NCBI RefSeq assembly: GCF_025399795.1
Contig: NZ_JAODTZ010000001.1
Coordinates: 360,198 to 424,197, forward strand
Source: Streptomyces rhizosphaerihabitans
Lineage (GTDB): Bacteria > Actinomycetota > Actinomycetes > Streptomycetales > Streptomycetaceae
DNA length: 64,000 nucleotides
Reading direction: 5' to 3'
The notes under the pieces: generated by a model
What the model was told of the DNA's origin: nothing
The model's database searches: none
The model's input: the letters and a program-made list of their open reading frames with translations, nothing else
Part shown: piece by piece, positions 44,242 to 52,117 of the stretch
Layout: every line of letters starts with the position of its first letter
Position numbering within the stretch: position 1 is the stretch's first letter
Program-made: the position numbers and the translations under genes

Positions 44242-44259
44242 AGGGCCATTTCCGGCCCT
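44242..44259 (-). terminator. small hairpin after the lipoprotein gene
   Basis: AGGGCC (44242-44247) and GGCCCT (44254-44259) form a 6-base-pair stem with a 6-base loop, 50 bases past the lipoprotein stop. Confidence 0.4.
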
Positions 44260-44308
44260 CCTGTGAAGCTACGGCTCCGGATGCTCTTGCCCATTTCCCC
44301 GTAACCCA

Positions 44309-45142
44309 CTACTCCGCGATCTTCCCGGTGTAGATGTCCGAGGAATCCGGCAGCCGTACGGCGGCGGGACTGCCGAAGTCGTACAGCAGGATCGTCGAGG
44401 CGACGGCGACGGTGCCCTTCCGCTGACCGTTGACGAAGCTGAACCGGTGCCGGACCTTGCGCAGTCGCCCCTGGTCGTCGAGGTAGGCGTCGAAGGGCAC
44501 CTCGGCGGTCGCGAACCCTTTCGCTGCCGCCCTCAGTGCCGGCCGCTGCCCCTCCGAGGCGTCCCGCGCGGCGATGTCGAGGTCGGCGGTCCCGCGATAG
44601 TGCCGTACCGGGATCCCGGCGAGTTCGGTCTTCCCCACGTAGGTCACCGCCCGCGCGCCGCGCAGCAGTTCGGCCGCGGCGTACGGGTCGGTGGCGCCGC
44701 CCGTGACCAGGTTCCCGTCCGTGAGACCGGCCGTCGCCACGCGAACCCATTTGTCGGCGGGCACTCCGGCGCCCCTGTTCTTCATGAACAGGGCGCCCGG
44801 GGCGAGGAGTTCGGTGATCGGCCGGTGCTCGGCAGCCCCCGCGGGGTCCTGCGGCAGCAGCACCTTCAGCCGCCCCGTCTGCTTGCTGAAGTCGTACACG
44901 CCCTGCCCGCGGATGGTGACCCGGGTCCCGCCGGTGGCCATCTCCATCGACGTACTGGCCTTCGAGCTGCCGGCGCGCTCCAGCACGGCCACGGCCCGAC
45001 GCAGCGTCTCGACGGTGCCGGACCCGGCGCGGACGTCGTCCGCGGCCGCCCCGCCGCCCGAGCATCCGGTGCCACAGACCACGAGCCCCGCCGCGACGAA
45101 CGCGGCCACGACCACCGCCCGTCCCTGCTGCTGCGCCACCAT
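44309..45142 (-). CDS. LolA/LppX-like lipoprotein
   Basis: The 277-residue precursor has a hydrophobic signal and lipobox-like end (GLVVCGTGCSGG, Cys about 27). The mature part resembles the lipoprotein-carrier beta fold seen in actinobacterial LppX/LprG-type proteins, with strands such as TSMEMATGGTRVTIRGQGVY and DKWVRVA. It is probably anchored outside the membrane and may bind a lipid. It is monocistronic and divergent from the 45261 small gene. Confidence 0.78.
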   Translation of the reverse strand: MVAQQQGRAVVVAAFVAAGLVVCGTGCSGGGAAADDVRAGSGTVETLRRAVAVLERAGSSKASTSMEMATGGTRVTIRGQGVYDFSKQTGRLKVLLPQDPAGAAEHRPITELLAPGALFMKNRGAGVPADKWVRVATAGLTDGNLVTGGATDPYAAAELLRGARAVTYVGKTELAGIPVRHYRGTADLDIAARDASEGQRPALRAAAKGFATAEVPFDAYLDDQGRLRKVRHRFSFVNGQRKGTVAVASTILLYDFGSPAAVRLPDSSDIYTGKIAE

Positions 45143-45260
45143 CGTCCACCGACCCCCAGCCGGTCCGTCCCGGGCCTTCCCGTCGATCCGGTTAACGACG
45201 GGTAGGGGCGCCCGTCACGCGACAGGCTTCCGTTCACTTGGCTTGGGTAACGTTGCGGGT

Positions 45261-45431
45261 GTGGAGCACCTGGACGAGACGGACCCTCTCCCCGGCCACC
45301 GGACGACCACGGTCGAGCAAGGCCCCTTCTGCCTGGCCCGCTGCACCTGCGGCTGGCGAGGCCCGGCCCGCCGCGCCAGAAGCCAGGCCCGCACGGACGC
45401 GACCACCCACACCCTGGCAGTGACCGTCTAG
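45261..45431 (+). CDS. 56-residue protein with CxCGW motif
   Basis: The frame encodes EHLDETDPLPGHRTTTVEQG, then FCLARCTCGWRGPARRARS and an Ala/Thr-rich end. The C-x3-C-x-C-G-W cluster followed by a basic patch looks like a small zinc-binding nucleic-acid or protein adaptor. I know similar short frames in other Streptomyces, but no function. The start is GTG 45261; the ribosome site is weak. Confidence 0.6.
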   Translation: MEHLDETDPLPGHRTTTVEQGPFCLARCTCGWRGPARRARSQARTDATTHTLAVTV

Positions 45432-45529
45432 CCCCGCGGCGCGGCGCGCCCGCCTCCCGCGCCTTCACGCCGCCCAAGGGCTGTCCCACCCCGTCCGCAC
45501 CGGAGCGGACGGCTGGGATGCGGAACGCT

Positions 45530-45611
45530 TTGACGCCCTCACCTACCCGAGGGCAGGTGATTCCGGTCCGTACTGCTCCGCAGTACCACCACGGGTTCCT
45601 GTTTCACGGGC
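45530..45611 (-). ncRNA. omega-RNA-like scaffold / right end of an IS200/IS605 element
   Basis: Read on the minus strand, the sequence has the layout of an IS200/IS605 right end. GTGAAACAGGAACCCG is followed by a hairpin GTACTGC-GGA-GCAGTAC (45586-45570) and GGAATC. A terminal hairpin CACCTGCCC-TC-GGGTAGGTG (45559-45540) and GAGGGCGTCAA complete it. In complete elements this RNA guides TnpB, with the guide taken from sequence right after TCAA. The terminal stem includes a G-U pair that exists only in minus-strand RNA. Confidence 0.75.
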
Positions 45612-45720
45612 CTCCGCCGACCAGTGAGAGTCGGTCTTGCACGGCCTCCGCAGGCCTGACTTCCCGCCCGCCCGGCGGTAGGCCGGACAACTCTGTTGCC
45701 CGGCAAGGCGATTTTGGCCA
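45530..45720 (-). mobile_element. fossil IS200/IS605 right end with TnpB C-terminal remnant
   Basis: Directly upstream of the scaffold RNA, the minus strand encodes a tail ending RRPVKQEP, typical of streptomycete TnpB C-termini. No RuvC motifs, no TnpA and no left end are visible; the preceding 150 bases do not extend the frame convincingly. The element is therefore a decayed 3' remnant inside the 450-base gap between 45431 and 45882. The outside flank that would serve as guide begins AGCGTTCCGCATCCCAGCCG on the minus strand. Confidence 0.65.
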
Positions 45721-45881
45721 GGCCGCTGCGGCTCTCCGGGCCACCGCTGACAGAATGCCCTTCACTCCCCCCGAAGGGTGAGGCACTGGCCAAATGTTCA
45801 GTAGCGGTTCTGCAACATAGGTACGCGGAACCCCTGGGCCCGGGAGCTCGTCTCGTTCCACGGAACCCACGGGAGGCGCAC

Positions 45882-47468
45882 ATGCAACGGCGTTCGTTCA
45901 TCGGCGGAGCCACCGCCGTCCTCGCGGCGGCGGCGACGTCCGCCTGCAACGGCAGTGACAGCGGCGACGGCAAGGCCGCCGGCACGGCCAGGAGCACGGG
46001 CGCCGCGAGCACCGCGACGGAGACCACCGGCATACGCACGGCGACCGCGAGCAGTCGTGCGGCCGCCAACTGGCTGGCGCTGTCCCACCAGCTGGACGGC
46101 GCCCTGATCCGCCCCGGCGACCACAGCTGGCCGGGCGCCCACCAGCTGTACAACACGCGCTTCGACAACCTGAAGCCCGCCGCCGTCGCCTATGTCGCGC
46201 ACGCCGACGACATCCGCACGACCATGGACTACGCCCGCGCCCACGGCGTGAAGGTGTCGATCCGCAACGGCGGCCACTCCTACGCGGGTTGGTCCTCCGG
46301 TGACGGCCGCCTGGTCATCGACGTCTCCAAGCTGAACAAGATCCGCGCCTCGGCCAATGAAGCGGTCATCGGCGCCGGTTCCAAGCTGATCGACGTCTAC
46401 CGCGCCTTGGCGGCGAAGGGCGTGACCATCCCCGCGGGTTCCTGCCCCACCGTGGGCGTCTCCGGCCTGACCCTGGGCGGCGGCCACGGCGTCGTGTCAC
46501 GGGCGTACGGACTGACCTGCGACAGCCTCACCCAGGCGACGCTGATCACCGCCGACGGCAAGCAGCTCACCGCGAACGCGACCGAGAACAAGGACCTCTT
46601 CTGGGCCCTGCGCGGCGCCGGCAACGGCAACTTCGGCGTCGTCACCGAGCTCCGCTTCAAAACCCACCCGGCACCGCAGGGTGTCTCGGCGTACATGACC
46701 TGGCCGTGGACCAAGGCCGCCGCCGTGGTGAAGGCCTGGCAGGAGTGGGGCCCGAGCCAGCCGGACGAGATCTGGTCGTCCTGCCATCTGGCCGACGCGG
46801 CCGGCGGCACGCCCACCGTCTCCATAGCCGCCTTCTCCCTCGGCACCTACGGCGAGCTCCAGAACGCCGTGGACCGACTGGCGGAGCGGATCGGCTCCCC
46901 CGCGCGCAGCGTCTCCCTCAAGAGGCGCTCGTACGAGGAGTCGATGGAGGTGTACGCGGGCTGCTCGTCGTTCTCCGCCGACGCCCAGTGCCACCTGCCG
47001 GGTTCGACGCCGGGCCGCAGCCCGCAGGGCGCCCTCGGCCGCGAGACGTACGCGGCCCGCTCGGACTTCTTCGACCGCTCGATCTCGGCGGCCGGCGTCC
47101 AGACGCTCCTGAACCAGATCTCCGCGGTCCGCGGCGGCGCGGGCAGCATCGCGCTCACCGCGCTCGGCGGCGCCGTCAACCGTGTCGCGCCCACGTCCAC
47201 GGCGTTCGTGCACCGCCGCTCGCGCATGCTCGCGCAGTACATCGTCTCCTGGCGGGCGGGCACCTCCGGCACCACCGCCCAGTCCTGGCTGACCGGCGCC
47301 CACAACGCGATGGCCCGGCACGCCTCGGGCGCGGCCTACCAGAACTACACGGACTCGACGCTGACCGACTGGCGCAAGGCCTACTACGGCGACGCGGCCA
47401 CCCGCCTCACGGCCCTGAAGCACCAGTACGACCCGAACCGCTTCTTCTCGTTCCCGCAGGCGCTGTAG
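45882..47468 (+). CDS. secreted BBE-type FAD-linked oxidase
   Basis: The 528-residue flavoprotein of the berberine-bridge-enzyme/vanillyl-alcohol-oxidase family has a twin-arginine start (QRRSFIGGATAVLAAAATSAC) that may be lipidated at Cys22. The FAD-binding domain contains GGHSYAG with H132 and GSCPTVG with C188, the pair that attaches FAD bicovalently. The BBE C-terminal motif (YQNYTDSTLTDWRKAYYG) is present. It probably oxidises a sugar or small alcohol outside the cell. GGGAGG precedes the ATG. Confidence 0.9.
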   Translation: MQRRSFIGGATAVLAAAATSACNGSDSGDGKAAGTARSTGAASTATETTGIRTATASSRAAANWLALSHQLDGALIRPGDHSWPGAHQLYNTRFDNLKPAAVAYVAHADDIRTTMDYARAHGVKVSIRNGGHSYAGWSSGDGRLVIDVSKLNKIRASANEAVIGAGSKLIDVYRALAAKGVTIPAGSCPTVGVSGLTLGGGHGVVSRAYGLTCDSLTQATLITADGKQLTANATENKDLFWALRGAGNGNFGVVTELRFKTHPAPQGVSAYMTWPWTKAAAVVKAWQEWGPSQPDEIWSSCHLADAAGGTPTVSIAAFSLGTYGELQNAVDRLAERIGSPARSVSLKRRSYEESMEVYAGCSSFSADAQCHLPGSTPGRSPQGALGRETYAARSDFFDRSISAAGVQTLLNQISAVRGGAGSIALTALGGAVNRVAPTSTAFVHRRSRMLAQYIVSWRAGTSGTTAQSWLTGAHNAMARHASGAAYQNYTDSTLTDWRKAYYGDAATRLTALKHQYDPNRFFSFPQAL

Positions 47469-47490
47469 CCGCGGGCCCCGCGGCCCAAAA

Positions 47491-47520
47491 GGCGCCCTGA
47501 CCGCACGCGGGCGGGGCGCC
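47491..47520. terminator. hairpin between convergent genes
   Basis: GGCGCCC (47491-47497) and GGGCGCC (47514-47520) can pair, lying between the FAD oxidase and PAP2 genes. Confidence 0.45.
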
Positions 47521-47532
47521 GGGGGTGCGGAG

Positions 47533-48234
47533 CTACGCGGCGAGGTCCCGTTCCTCCGTGTGCTCGGCGCGCGCCCCCGGGATCAGGTTCTCCTGCCCGG
47601 CGGGTGCGGCGGACCGCGCGCGGATCAGCCGGCCCGCGCGCGGAGCCGTCTCCACGGCCTTCATGACCGGGGTCAACAGGGCCATGGCGAGCGGCGACAG
47701 CAGCAGGACGACGGCCGTGCCGAGGGCGAACCCGCCGATGACGTCCGTCGGGTAGTGCACGCCCATGTAGACCCGGCAGAACCCTTCGAGCAGCGCGAGC
47801 CCTATCCCGGCGAGTCCGAACCTCCGGTTGGCGACGAAGAGTCCGACGCCCATCGCCATGGTGATCGTCGCGTGGTCGCTGACGAAGGAGAAGTCGGTCT
47901 TGCCGCCGACGAGGACGTCGATACCCGGGTGGTCGACGAAGGGGCGCGGCCGTTCCACGAAGCCCCTTATCGGAACGTTCACGAGGAGCGCGACACCGGC
48001 CGCGAGCGGCGCCCAGACGAGTCCGGCCACGGAAGACGCCGCGTCGGCTCCGCCCCGCCGCCGCACGGTCGACCAGCACCACAGGACCAGCAGGACCATC
48101 GCGAGCAGCAGACCCCACTCGCCGACGAACTCCATGATCCGGTCGAACCAGTGCGGCGCGTGCTTGGCCAGGCCATTGATGTCGTAGAGCAGGTCGACGT
48201 CGGGGTTCGAACCGGATTCGGCGAGTCCAGCCAT
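47533..48234 (-). CDS. PAP2-family membrane phosphatase
   Basis: The 233-residue protein has five to six helices and the three-part phosphatase signature: RGFVERPRP (motif 1), SDHAT in place of the usual SGH (motif 2) and CRVYMGVHYPTD (motif 3, with catalytic His). It likely dephosphorylates undecaprenyl pyrophosphate or a phospholipid at the outer membrane face. The SDH variant and the Cys replacing Ser in motif 3 deviate from the consensus. ATG 48234 has AAGGGG about 10 bases upstream. Confidence 0.87.
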   Translation of the reverse strand: MAGLAESGSNPDVDLLYDINGLAKHAPHWFDRIMEFVGEWGLLLAMVLLVLWCWSTVRRRGGADAASSVAGLVWAPLAAGVALLVNVPIRGFVERPRPFVDHPGIDVLVGGKTDFSFVSDHATITMAMGVGLFVANRRFGLAGIGLALLEGFCRVYMGVHYPTDVIGGFALGTAVVLLLSPLAMALLTPVMKAVETAPRAGRLIRARSAAPAGQENLIPGARAEHTEERDLAA

Positions 48235-48428
48235 GGCGCTGCGGCCCCTTCGTCGTCTTTCCCGCGGCCGCGCCCATTCGCGCGCCGCTCGATCCACCCC
48301 CGTGGTTGTAGATCAGTTCTCTACGTCAAAAGGAACGCACGGTCCCCTCCATTACGTTCCACCCTCCACGGAATGATCACGCATACGTTATCGAAGAGAG
48401 ATGCATCGCCGCAGATCAGAGGGTGGTT

Positions 48429-49430
48429 TCATACCGAAGTGGGCAACGCTTTCGCGCCATCCGCGGTCACCCGGGTGGCCCCGAAGTAGTCGGGCGTGTC
48501 GACGGGGTCGAAGCGGATGACGGCACCCGGCCGGGGGGCGTCGATCATGTATCCGCCGCCCACATAGATGCCCACGTGCCGGATGGCCCGGGAGTTGGTG
48601 AGGTCGTCCGAGAAGAAGACCAGGTCTCCGGGCAGGAGTTCCTCCCGCCCGGGGTGCGGCCCCGCGTTGTACTGGTCGTTGGCGACCCGTGGCAGGGTCA
48701 CCCCGACACTGTCGTACGAGGCTTTGGTCAGGCCCGAGCAGTCGAATCGTCCGCCCTGGTCAGCGGTGCCGTTGCCGCCCCACAGATAGGGCGTGCCGAG
48801 CTTCTTCTGTGCGTACGTGATGGCCGCCGCGGCCTGCTTCGAGGGGTCCATGCGGGTCACCGGCGCGGCGAAGCTCTTCGCCAGGGTGGTGATCGTCTTC
48901 ACGTAGTTCCGGGTCTCCGCGTACGGCGGCACGCCCCCGTACTTGATGACCGCGTACGCGCCCGCGTTGTAGGCGGCGAGCATGTTGTCGGTGACGTTTC
49001 CCGGAGCGTTCTTCACATAGGAGGCCAGCTCGCAGTCGTACGAGGCGGCCGACGGAATCGCGTCATTCGGGTTCCACACGTCACGGACGCCGTCCCCGTC
49101 GCCGTCGACTCCGTGCGTGGCCCACGTCCCCGGAATGAATTGCGCTATCCCTTCCGCTGCCGCCGGACTCTTCGCGTTCGGATTGAATCCGCTCTCCTGA
49201 TACAACTGGGCGGCGAGCAGCGCGGGATTGATCGCGCCGCAGAGATTGCCCCACTTCTGTACGAGGGGCTGGTACGCGGCGGGTACGGCACCCTTGGCGA
49301 GTCCGACCGAACCGCCGCCGATCCCGTTGGCGAGGTTCCCGGCGACCACGTAGACGCCGACGACGAGCAGCATCACGAAGCCGGTCCCCGCGCCGGCGAC
49401 AGCGGTCACCGCGATCCACGTCTTACGCAC
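48429..49430 (-). CDS. bifunctional lytic transglycosylase / NlpC-P60 wall hydrolase
   Basis: The 333-residue exported protein has an N-terminal membrane segment (about 8-31). A transglycosylase domain (about 55-185) carries catalytic E79 in YQESGFNPNA. An NlpC/P60 peptidase domain (about 198-325) has C231 in FDCSGL and H285 in RHVGIYV. It cleaves both glycan and peptide of peptidoglycan. Such dual enzymes are VirB1-like components of Gram-positive conjugation systems, and a T4SS-like cluster lies 5 kb away. The start is GTG 49430 after GAGGGG. Confidence 0.9.
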   Translation of the reverse strand: MRKTWIAVTAVAGAGTGFVMLLVVGVYVVAGNLANGIGGGSVGLAKGAVPAAYQPLVQKWGNLCGAINPALLAAQLYQESGFNPNAKSPAAAEGIAQFIPGTWATHGVDGDGDGVRDVWNPNDAIPSAASYDCELASYVKNAPGNVTDNMLAAYNAGAYAVIKYGGVPPYAETRNYVKTITTLAKSFAAPVTRMDPSKQAAAAITYAQKKLGTPYLWGGNGTADQGGRFDCSGLTKASYDSVGVTLPRVANDQYNAGPHPGREELLPGDLVFFSDDLTNSRAIRHVGIYVGGGYMIDAPRPGAVIRFDPVDTPDYFGATRVTADGAKALPTSV

Positions 49431-49541
49431 CGTCAACCGCCCCTCACCGCACAGGAGTCCGCCGACGTCAGTGTAGAGGCGGGCTTCGCGCGAGAGGGCT
49501 GTCGCGCACAACGGCGGAGAACATGTTCGGCCGGACAGGCA

Positions 49542-50321
49542 CTAACCGGCTCGGCCGGCCTCCTGGTAGAGCTCGTCGGCCTCGGTCCCGAACACGGCGC
49601 TGTACGAGACGTCGTCGGTGTCCCCGCCCTGCTCGTGGCCACCGATGACGCCGACGACCGCTCCGTCCCCGTTCACCCAGGGACTGCCGCTGGTTCCGCC
49701 GGCGAAGGCGGGGCACTCGACGCGCTGCTGCGTACGGCTCAGCGAGGTGGGCTTGTCGGTGCAGGTGATGGGGGTGTCGACGGTGCCGGGGTATCCGGTG
49801 ACGGTGACGGCGGTGGCCCCGGTGGCGCGGTGCGCGGCGAAGGCGTTCCCGCCTCCGACGGCGTCCTCGACCTCCTTGCCGTCGCGGGTGCCGAGGACGG
49901 CGAAGGCGACGTCGCTGTCCTCGTCCTGGTCGTTCGTCCATCCCTCCGGGAGGAAGACGCCCTGGACGTCCCAGAACCCGTACGGCGCTCTGCCGTCCCG
50001 GTAGCCGGGTGCGAAGGAGAGTTCCGTTTCGCCGTCGAGGCAGTGGGCGGCGGTGAGGACGAGGTCCCGCCCCGCGCTGTGCACGACAGAAGCGGTGCAG
50101 AAGTGCCCGCCTCTGCCGCCGCTCGCGGCGCTCCCGTGGAACAGGGCGCCCACGCGGGCGTTCCGGCCGTTCTCGGCAGCCCGCACCGTGACACCGAACG
50201 GCCCGGGACCGTCGTCGGCCGCCGCGACGGACGAGGACGTCACCGCCAGCAGCACGAGGGCCGCACCGAGCAGTGCGGGCCGCCGGGTGTCTGGGAGACG
50301 GGTGATGCGGATGCTCTTCAT
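49542..50321 (-). CDS. secreted trypsin-like serine protease
   Basis: The 259-residue precursor has a signal peptide (about 1-34, LLGAALVLLAVTSSSVAAA) and a chymotrypsin-fold domain. Catalytic residues lie in TAAHC (His), EDSDVAFAVL (Asp) and GGTSGSPW (Ser). Cys pairs flank the His and lie in TCTDK/ECPAF. It is transcribed alone. A CTCGGAC-CA-GTCCGAG palindrome lies just upstream. Confidence 0.9.
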   Translation of the reverse strand: MKSIRITRLPDTRRPALLGAALVLLAVTSSSVAAADDGPGPFGVTVRAAENGRNARVGALFHGSAASGGRGGHFCTASVVHSAGRDLVLTAAHCLDGETELSFAPGYRDGRAPYGFWDVQGVFLPEGWTNDQDEDSDVAFAVLGTRDGKEVEDAVGGGNAFAAHRATGATAVTVTGYPGTVDTPITCTDKPTSLSRTQQRVECPAFAGGTSGSPWVNGDGAVVGVIGGHEQGGDTDDVSYSAVFGTEADELYQEAGRAG

Positions 50322-50356
50322 CGCCCCTCACCTTGCCGCAAGCGGGTGAGAAAAAC

Positions 50357-50372
50357 CTCGGACCAGTCCGAG
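50357..50372. promoter_or_regulatory. short palindrome upstream of the secreted protease
   Basis: CTCGGAC (50357-50363) and GTCCGAG (50366-50372) are perfect inverted repeats with a 2-base spacer, 36 bases upstream of the protease start. It is a candidate operator. Confidence 0.4.
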
Positions 50373-50419
50373 TATCACCTGTGCAGGCCAACCCCGCCCG
50401 GCCACTCCCGCCCCGCGGG

Positions 50420-50881
50420 TCACCACGCTCCGGGTCGGCCCCGCGCCCGCCCGGCAGCACGGCACTCCGCCCGGAGCAGCTTCCCGCCCCGCGACGCCCC
50501 CGGCTCGCGCAGAACGGACACCCCCCACGCGTCGGCGCAGGCCCGTACGAGGTGCAGCCCCCGTCCGCGCTCGGCTTCCTGCGGGGGCAGACCCGCGGGG
50601 GCGTCCTCCCGGAATCCGGGCGGGACGGTCGGATCCGAGTCCCGCCCGGCGACCCGCAGCCGTCCGGGTTCCGCCGACAGGACACGGAGGGCGCAGGGAC
50701 CGGGTGCGTGCAGATGGGCGTCGGTGAGGAGTTCGGACGCCAACAGCTCCGCCGTGGGCGTGAGTTCGGAGAGCTGGTGCGCGGCGAGAACGGCCCGGAC
50801 GCTGACGCGGGCGATGCCCGGGGCACGTGGATCGTGCGGGAGTTGGAGGGTGTACGACCAGGGCGGGGATACGGTGGCCGT
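50420..50881 (-). CDS. RsbW-like ATP-binding regulatory protein with apparent ACG start
   Basis: About 153 residues of the HATPase_c_2 (RsbW/SpoIIAB-like) type, an abundant streptomycete family of anti-sigma-like kinases. It has AELLASELLTDAHLH (N-box), VAGRDSDPTVPP (G1) and ERGRGLHLVRACADAWG (G2). The frame has no ATG, GTG or TTG before the N-box TTG at 50743, which is too late. Family members usually start MATVSPPW; here the matching codons read ACG GCC ACC GTA TCC CCG, with GGAG six bases upstream of the ACG at 50881. Either ACG is the start or the start codon has been lost. Confidence 0.7.
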   Translation of the reverse strand, partial: TATVSPPWSYTLQLPHDPRAPGIARVSVRAVLAAHQLSELTPTAELLASELLTDAHLHAPGPCALRVLSAEPGRLRVAGRDSDPTVPPGFREDAPAGLPPQEAERGRGLHLVRACADAWGVSVLREPGASRGGKLLRAECRAAGRARGRPGAW

Positions 50882-51005
50882 GGAAGTCTCCGGTCACGAG
50901 GCCCGGCTGGACAAGTACCGCGTGCTGCTCGACCGCATGGAGGCGGCCGCCCTCACCCCCGAGCGGTCGCAGACCTTCGTCCACAACATCCTCAAGGACC
51001 TGTGA
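50874..51005 (+). CDS. short protein, possibly the C-terminal remnant of a DUF5753 regulator
   Basis: The frame from GTG 50874 encodes VAVEVSGHEARLDKYRVLLD and RMEAAALTPERSQTFVHNIL, ending KDL. The YRVLLDRMEAAALTPERS stretch resembles the end of Scr1/DUF5753 helix-turn-helix regulators. Those regulators usually precede DUF397 genes, and two DUF397 genes follow directly. If so, about 240 N-terminal residues are missing. It overlaps the start region of the opposite-strand ATPase gene. It could also be an intact small protein. Confidence 0.45.
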   Translation: MAVEVSGHEARLDKYRVLLDRMEAAALTPERSQTFVHNILKDL

Positions 51006-51016
51006 AGGAGTCCGTG

Positions 51017-51205
51017 ATGCCCACGCTCACGTGGCAGAAGTCGTCGTACTGCCCCGAAGACAACTCCTGCGTCCACATGGCCGGAGAGCCCGGTGCGGTC
51101 CGCCTGACAGAATCCGGTGCCCCCCGCGGAGCGATACTCACCGCCGCCCCCGCGGCCTTCCGCTCGCTCCTCCGCACCCTCGAGAAGGAACAGGACCGTG
51201 ACTGA
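51017..51205 (+). CDS. DUF397 protein
   Basis: The 62-residue actinobacterial DUF397 protein starts MPTLTWQKSSYCPEDNSCVH and contains the typical VRLTESGAP and AFRSLLRTL segments. Such proteins are the toxin-like or effector partners of Scr1-type HTH regulators; BldB is a distant relative. GAAGGAG precedes the ATG. Its stop overlaps the next DUF397 gene. Confidence 0.85.
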   Translation: MPTLTWQKSSYCPEDNSCVHMAGEPGAVRLTESGAPRGAILTAAPAAFRSLLRTLEKEQDRD

Positions 51206-51458
51206 CATCCCCTCGGATCTCGACTGGGTGCGGGCCGCGCCGGACGACGCGACGGGGCCGGGCCCCTGGATCGAACTCGCCTTCGGTGAAGACGACTTGG
51301 TCTACATCCGGGAGACCGGCGACCCGGAGAACGTCGTCACCACCACCCGCAGGAAGTGGGACGCGTTCGTCCTCGGCGTCCAGGCGGGCGAGTTCGACCA
51401 CTTCGTCGAGGGTCTTGAGGACGAGCAGCCCCCCGCTCCCGCCGAGGGCCGCTCATGA
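51198..51458 (+). CDS. second DUF397-family protein
   Basis: The 86-residue protein ends in KWDAFVLGVQAGEFDHF, the usual DUF397 C-terminal pattern, preceded by a divergent acidic N-terminus (DIPSDLDWVRAAPDD). The start is GTG 51198, overlapping the previous stop by 8 bases. It probably functions with its neighbour; the expected HTH partner seems truncated. Confidence 0.78.
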   Translation: MTDIPSDLDWVRAAPDDATGPGPWIELAFGEDDLVYIRETGDPENVVTTTRRKWDAFVLGVQAGEFDHFVEGLEDEQPPAPAEGRS

Positions 51459-51475
51459 CGTGAGCGCGGGCGGCC

Positions 51476-52117
51476 TCACTCGGGCGGTTCCGCGCCCGTG
51501 TACGCCGCCGTGGTCCGGTCCGCCGCGCCCCGGGCGCCGTCCTCCGGCTCACCGGCGGCGACATTCGCCTCGTACCAGCTCTCACTGCTCAGCGTGATGA
51601 AGCTGCGGCCCTCGTCGGAGGCCAGCCAGGCCATGCTCTCCTTCGGGTCCAGGGTGCCGCCCGGGGACCCGAGGTGGCCGGCCAGGCCCATCAGGCCGAG
51701 GTCCCAGCCGACGCCGACCGCGCCGGGCCCGAACTGCGCCCAGCGTTCGTCGTCGACGTGGGCGATGTGTTCGAGCTCGAACCGGGTGCGGTCCCCCTCC
51801 GGGGTCACGCGCACCTCGATCCAGCTGACCTCGCCGCCGTACTCCCAGGTCGCGGCGAAGCTCTCCGGCGGCTCGCACCGCTCGACCGTGCCGCCCGCGT
51901 TGCCTTCCAGCTGATAGGTCCCGCCGAGGCGGAGGTCACCGGAGACGGGCAGGAACCAGCGGGGGATGCGCTCGGCGCTGGTGCAGGCGTCCCAGACGTC
52001 CTCGACCGTCGCGTCGTAGGTCTGGCTCAGGGTCACCACGCGGGCTTCGCCCGCCTTGAACTCGCGCGTGCCGACGGTGCGGCGCACGGCGTTGATCTGA
52101 TAGGTCACGTCGATCAC
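51476..52117 (-). CDS. SRPBCC (AHSA1-like) domain protein
   Basis: The 213-residue START/Bet v1-like protein has the AHSA1 pattern: TYDATVEDVWDACTSAERIPRWFLPV, GGTYQLEGNAGGTVERCEPP and TRFELEHIAHV. Members bind small hydrophobic ligands. The GTG start 52117 follows GGAGGAG and overlaps the ArsR stop by 4 bases. ArsR-SRPBCC pairs are common and usually coregulated. Confidence 0.88.
   Translation of the reverse strand: MIDVTYQINAVRRTVGTREFKAGEARVVTLSQTYDATVEDVWDACTSAERIPRWFLPVSGDLRLGGTYQLEGNAGGTVERCEPPESFAATWEYGGEVSWIEVRVTPEGDRTRFELEHIAHVDDERWAQFGPGAVGVGWDLGLMGLAGHLGSPGGTLDPKESMAWLASDEGRSFITLSSESWYEANVAAGEPEDGARGAADRTTAAYTGAEPPE

Noticed and set aside
45604..45870. 88-codon minus-strand frame starting at 45870
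   Set aside because: Frame crosses the IS remnant and the FAD oxidase leader, with no family similarity; only the short TnpB-like tail in another frame is supported.
48423..50840. Long plus-strand open frame over the wall hydrolase and secreted protease
   Set aside because: It is the complement of two clearly recognisable genes with signal peptides and catalytic motifs.
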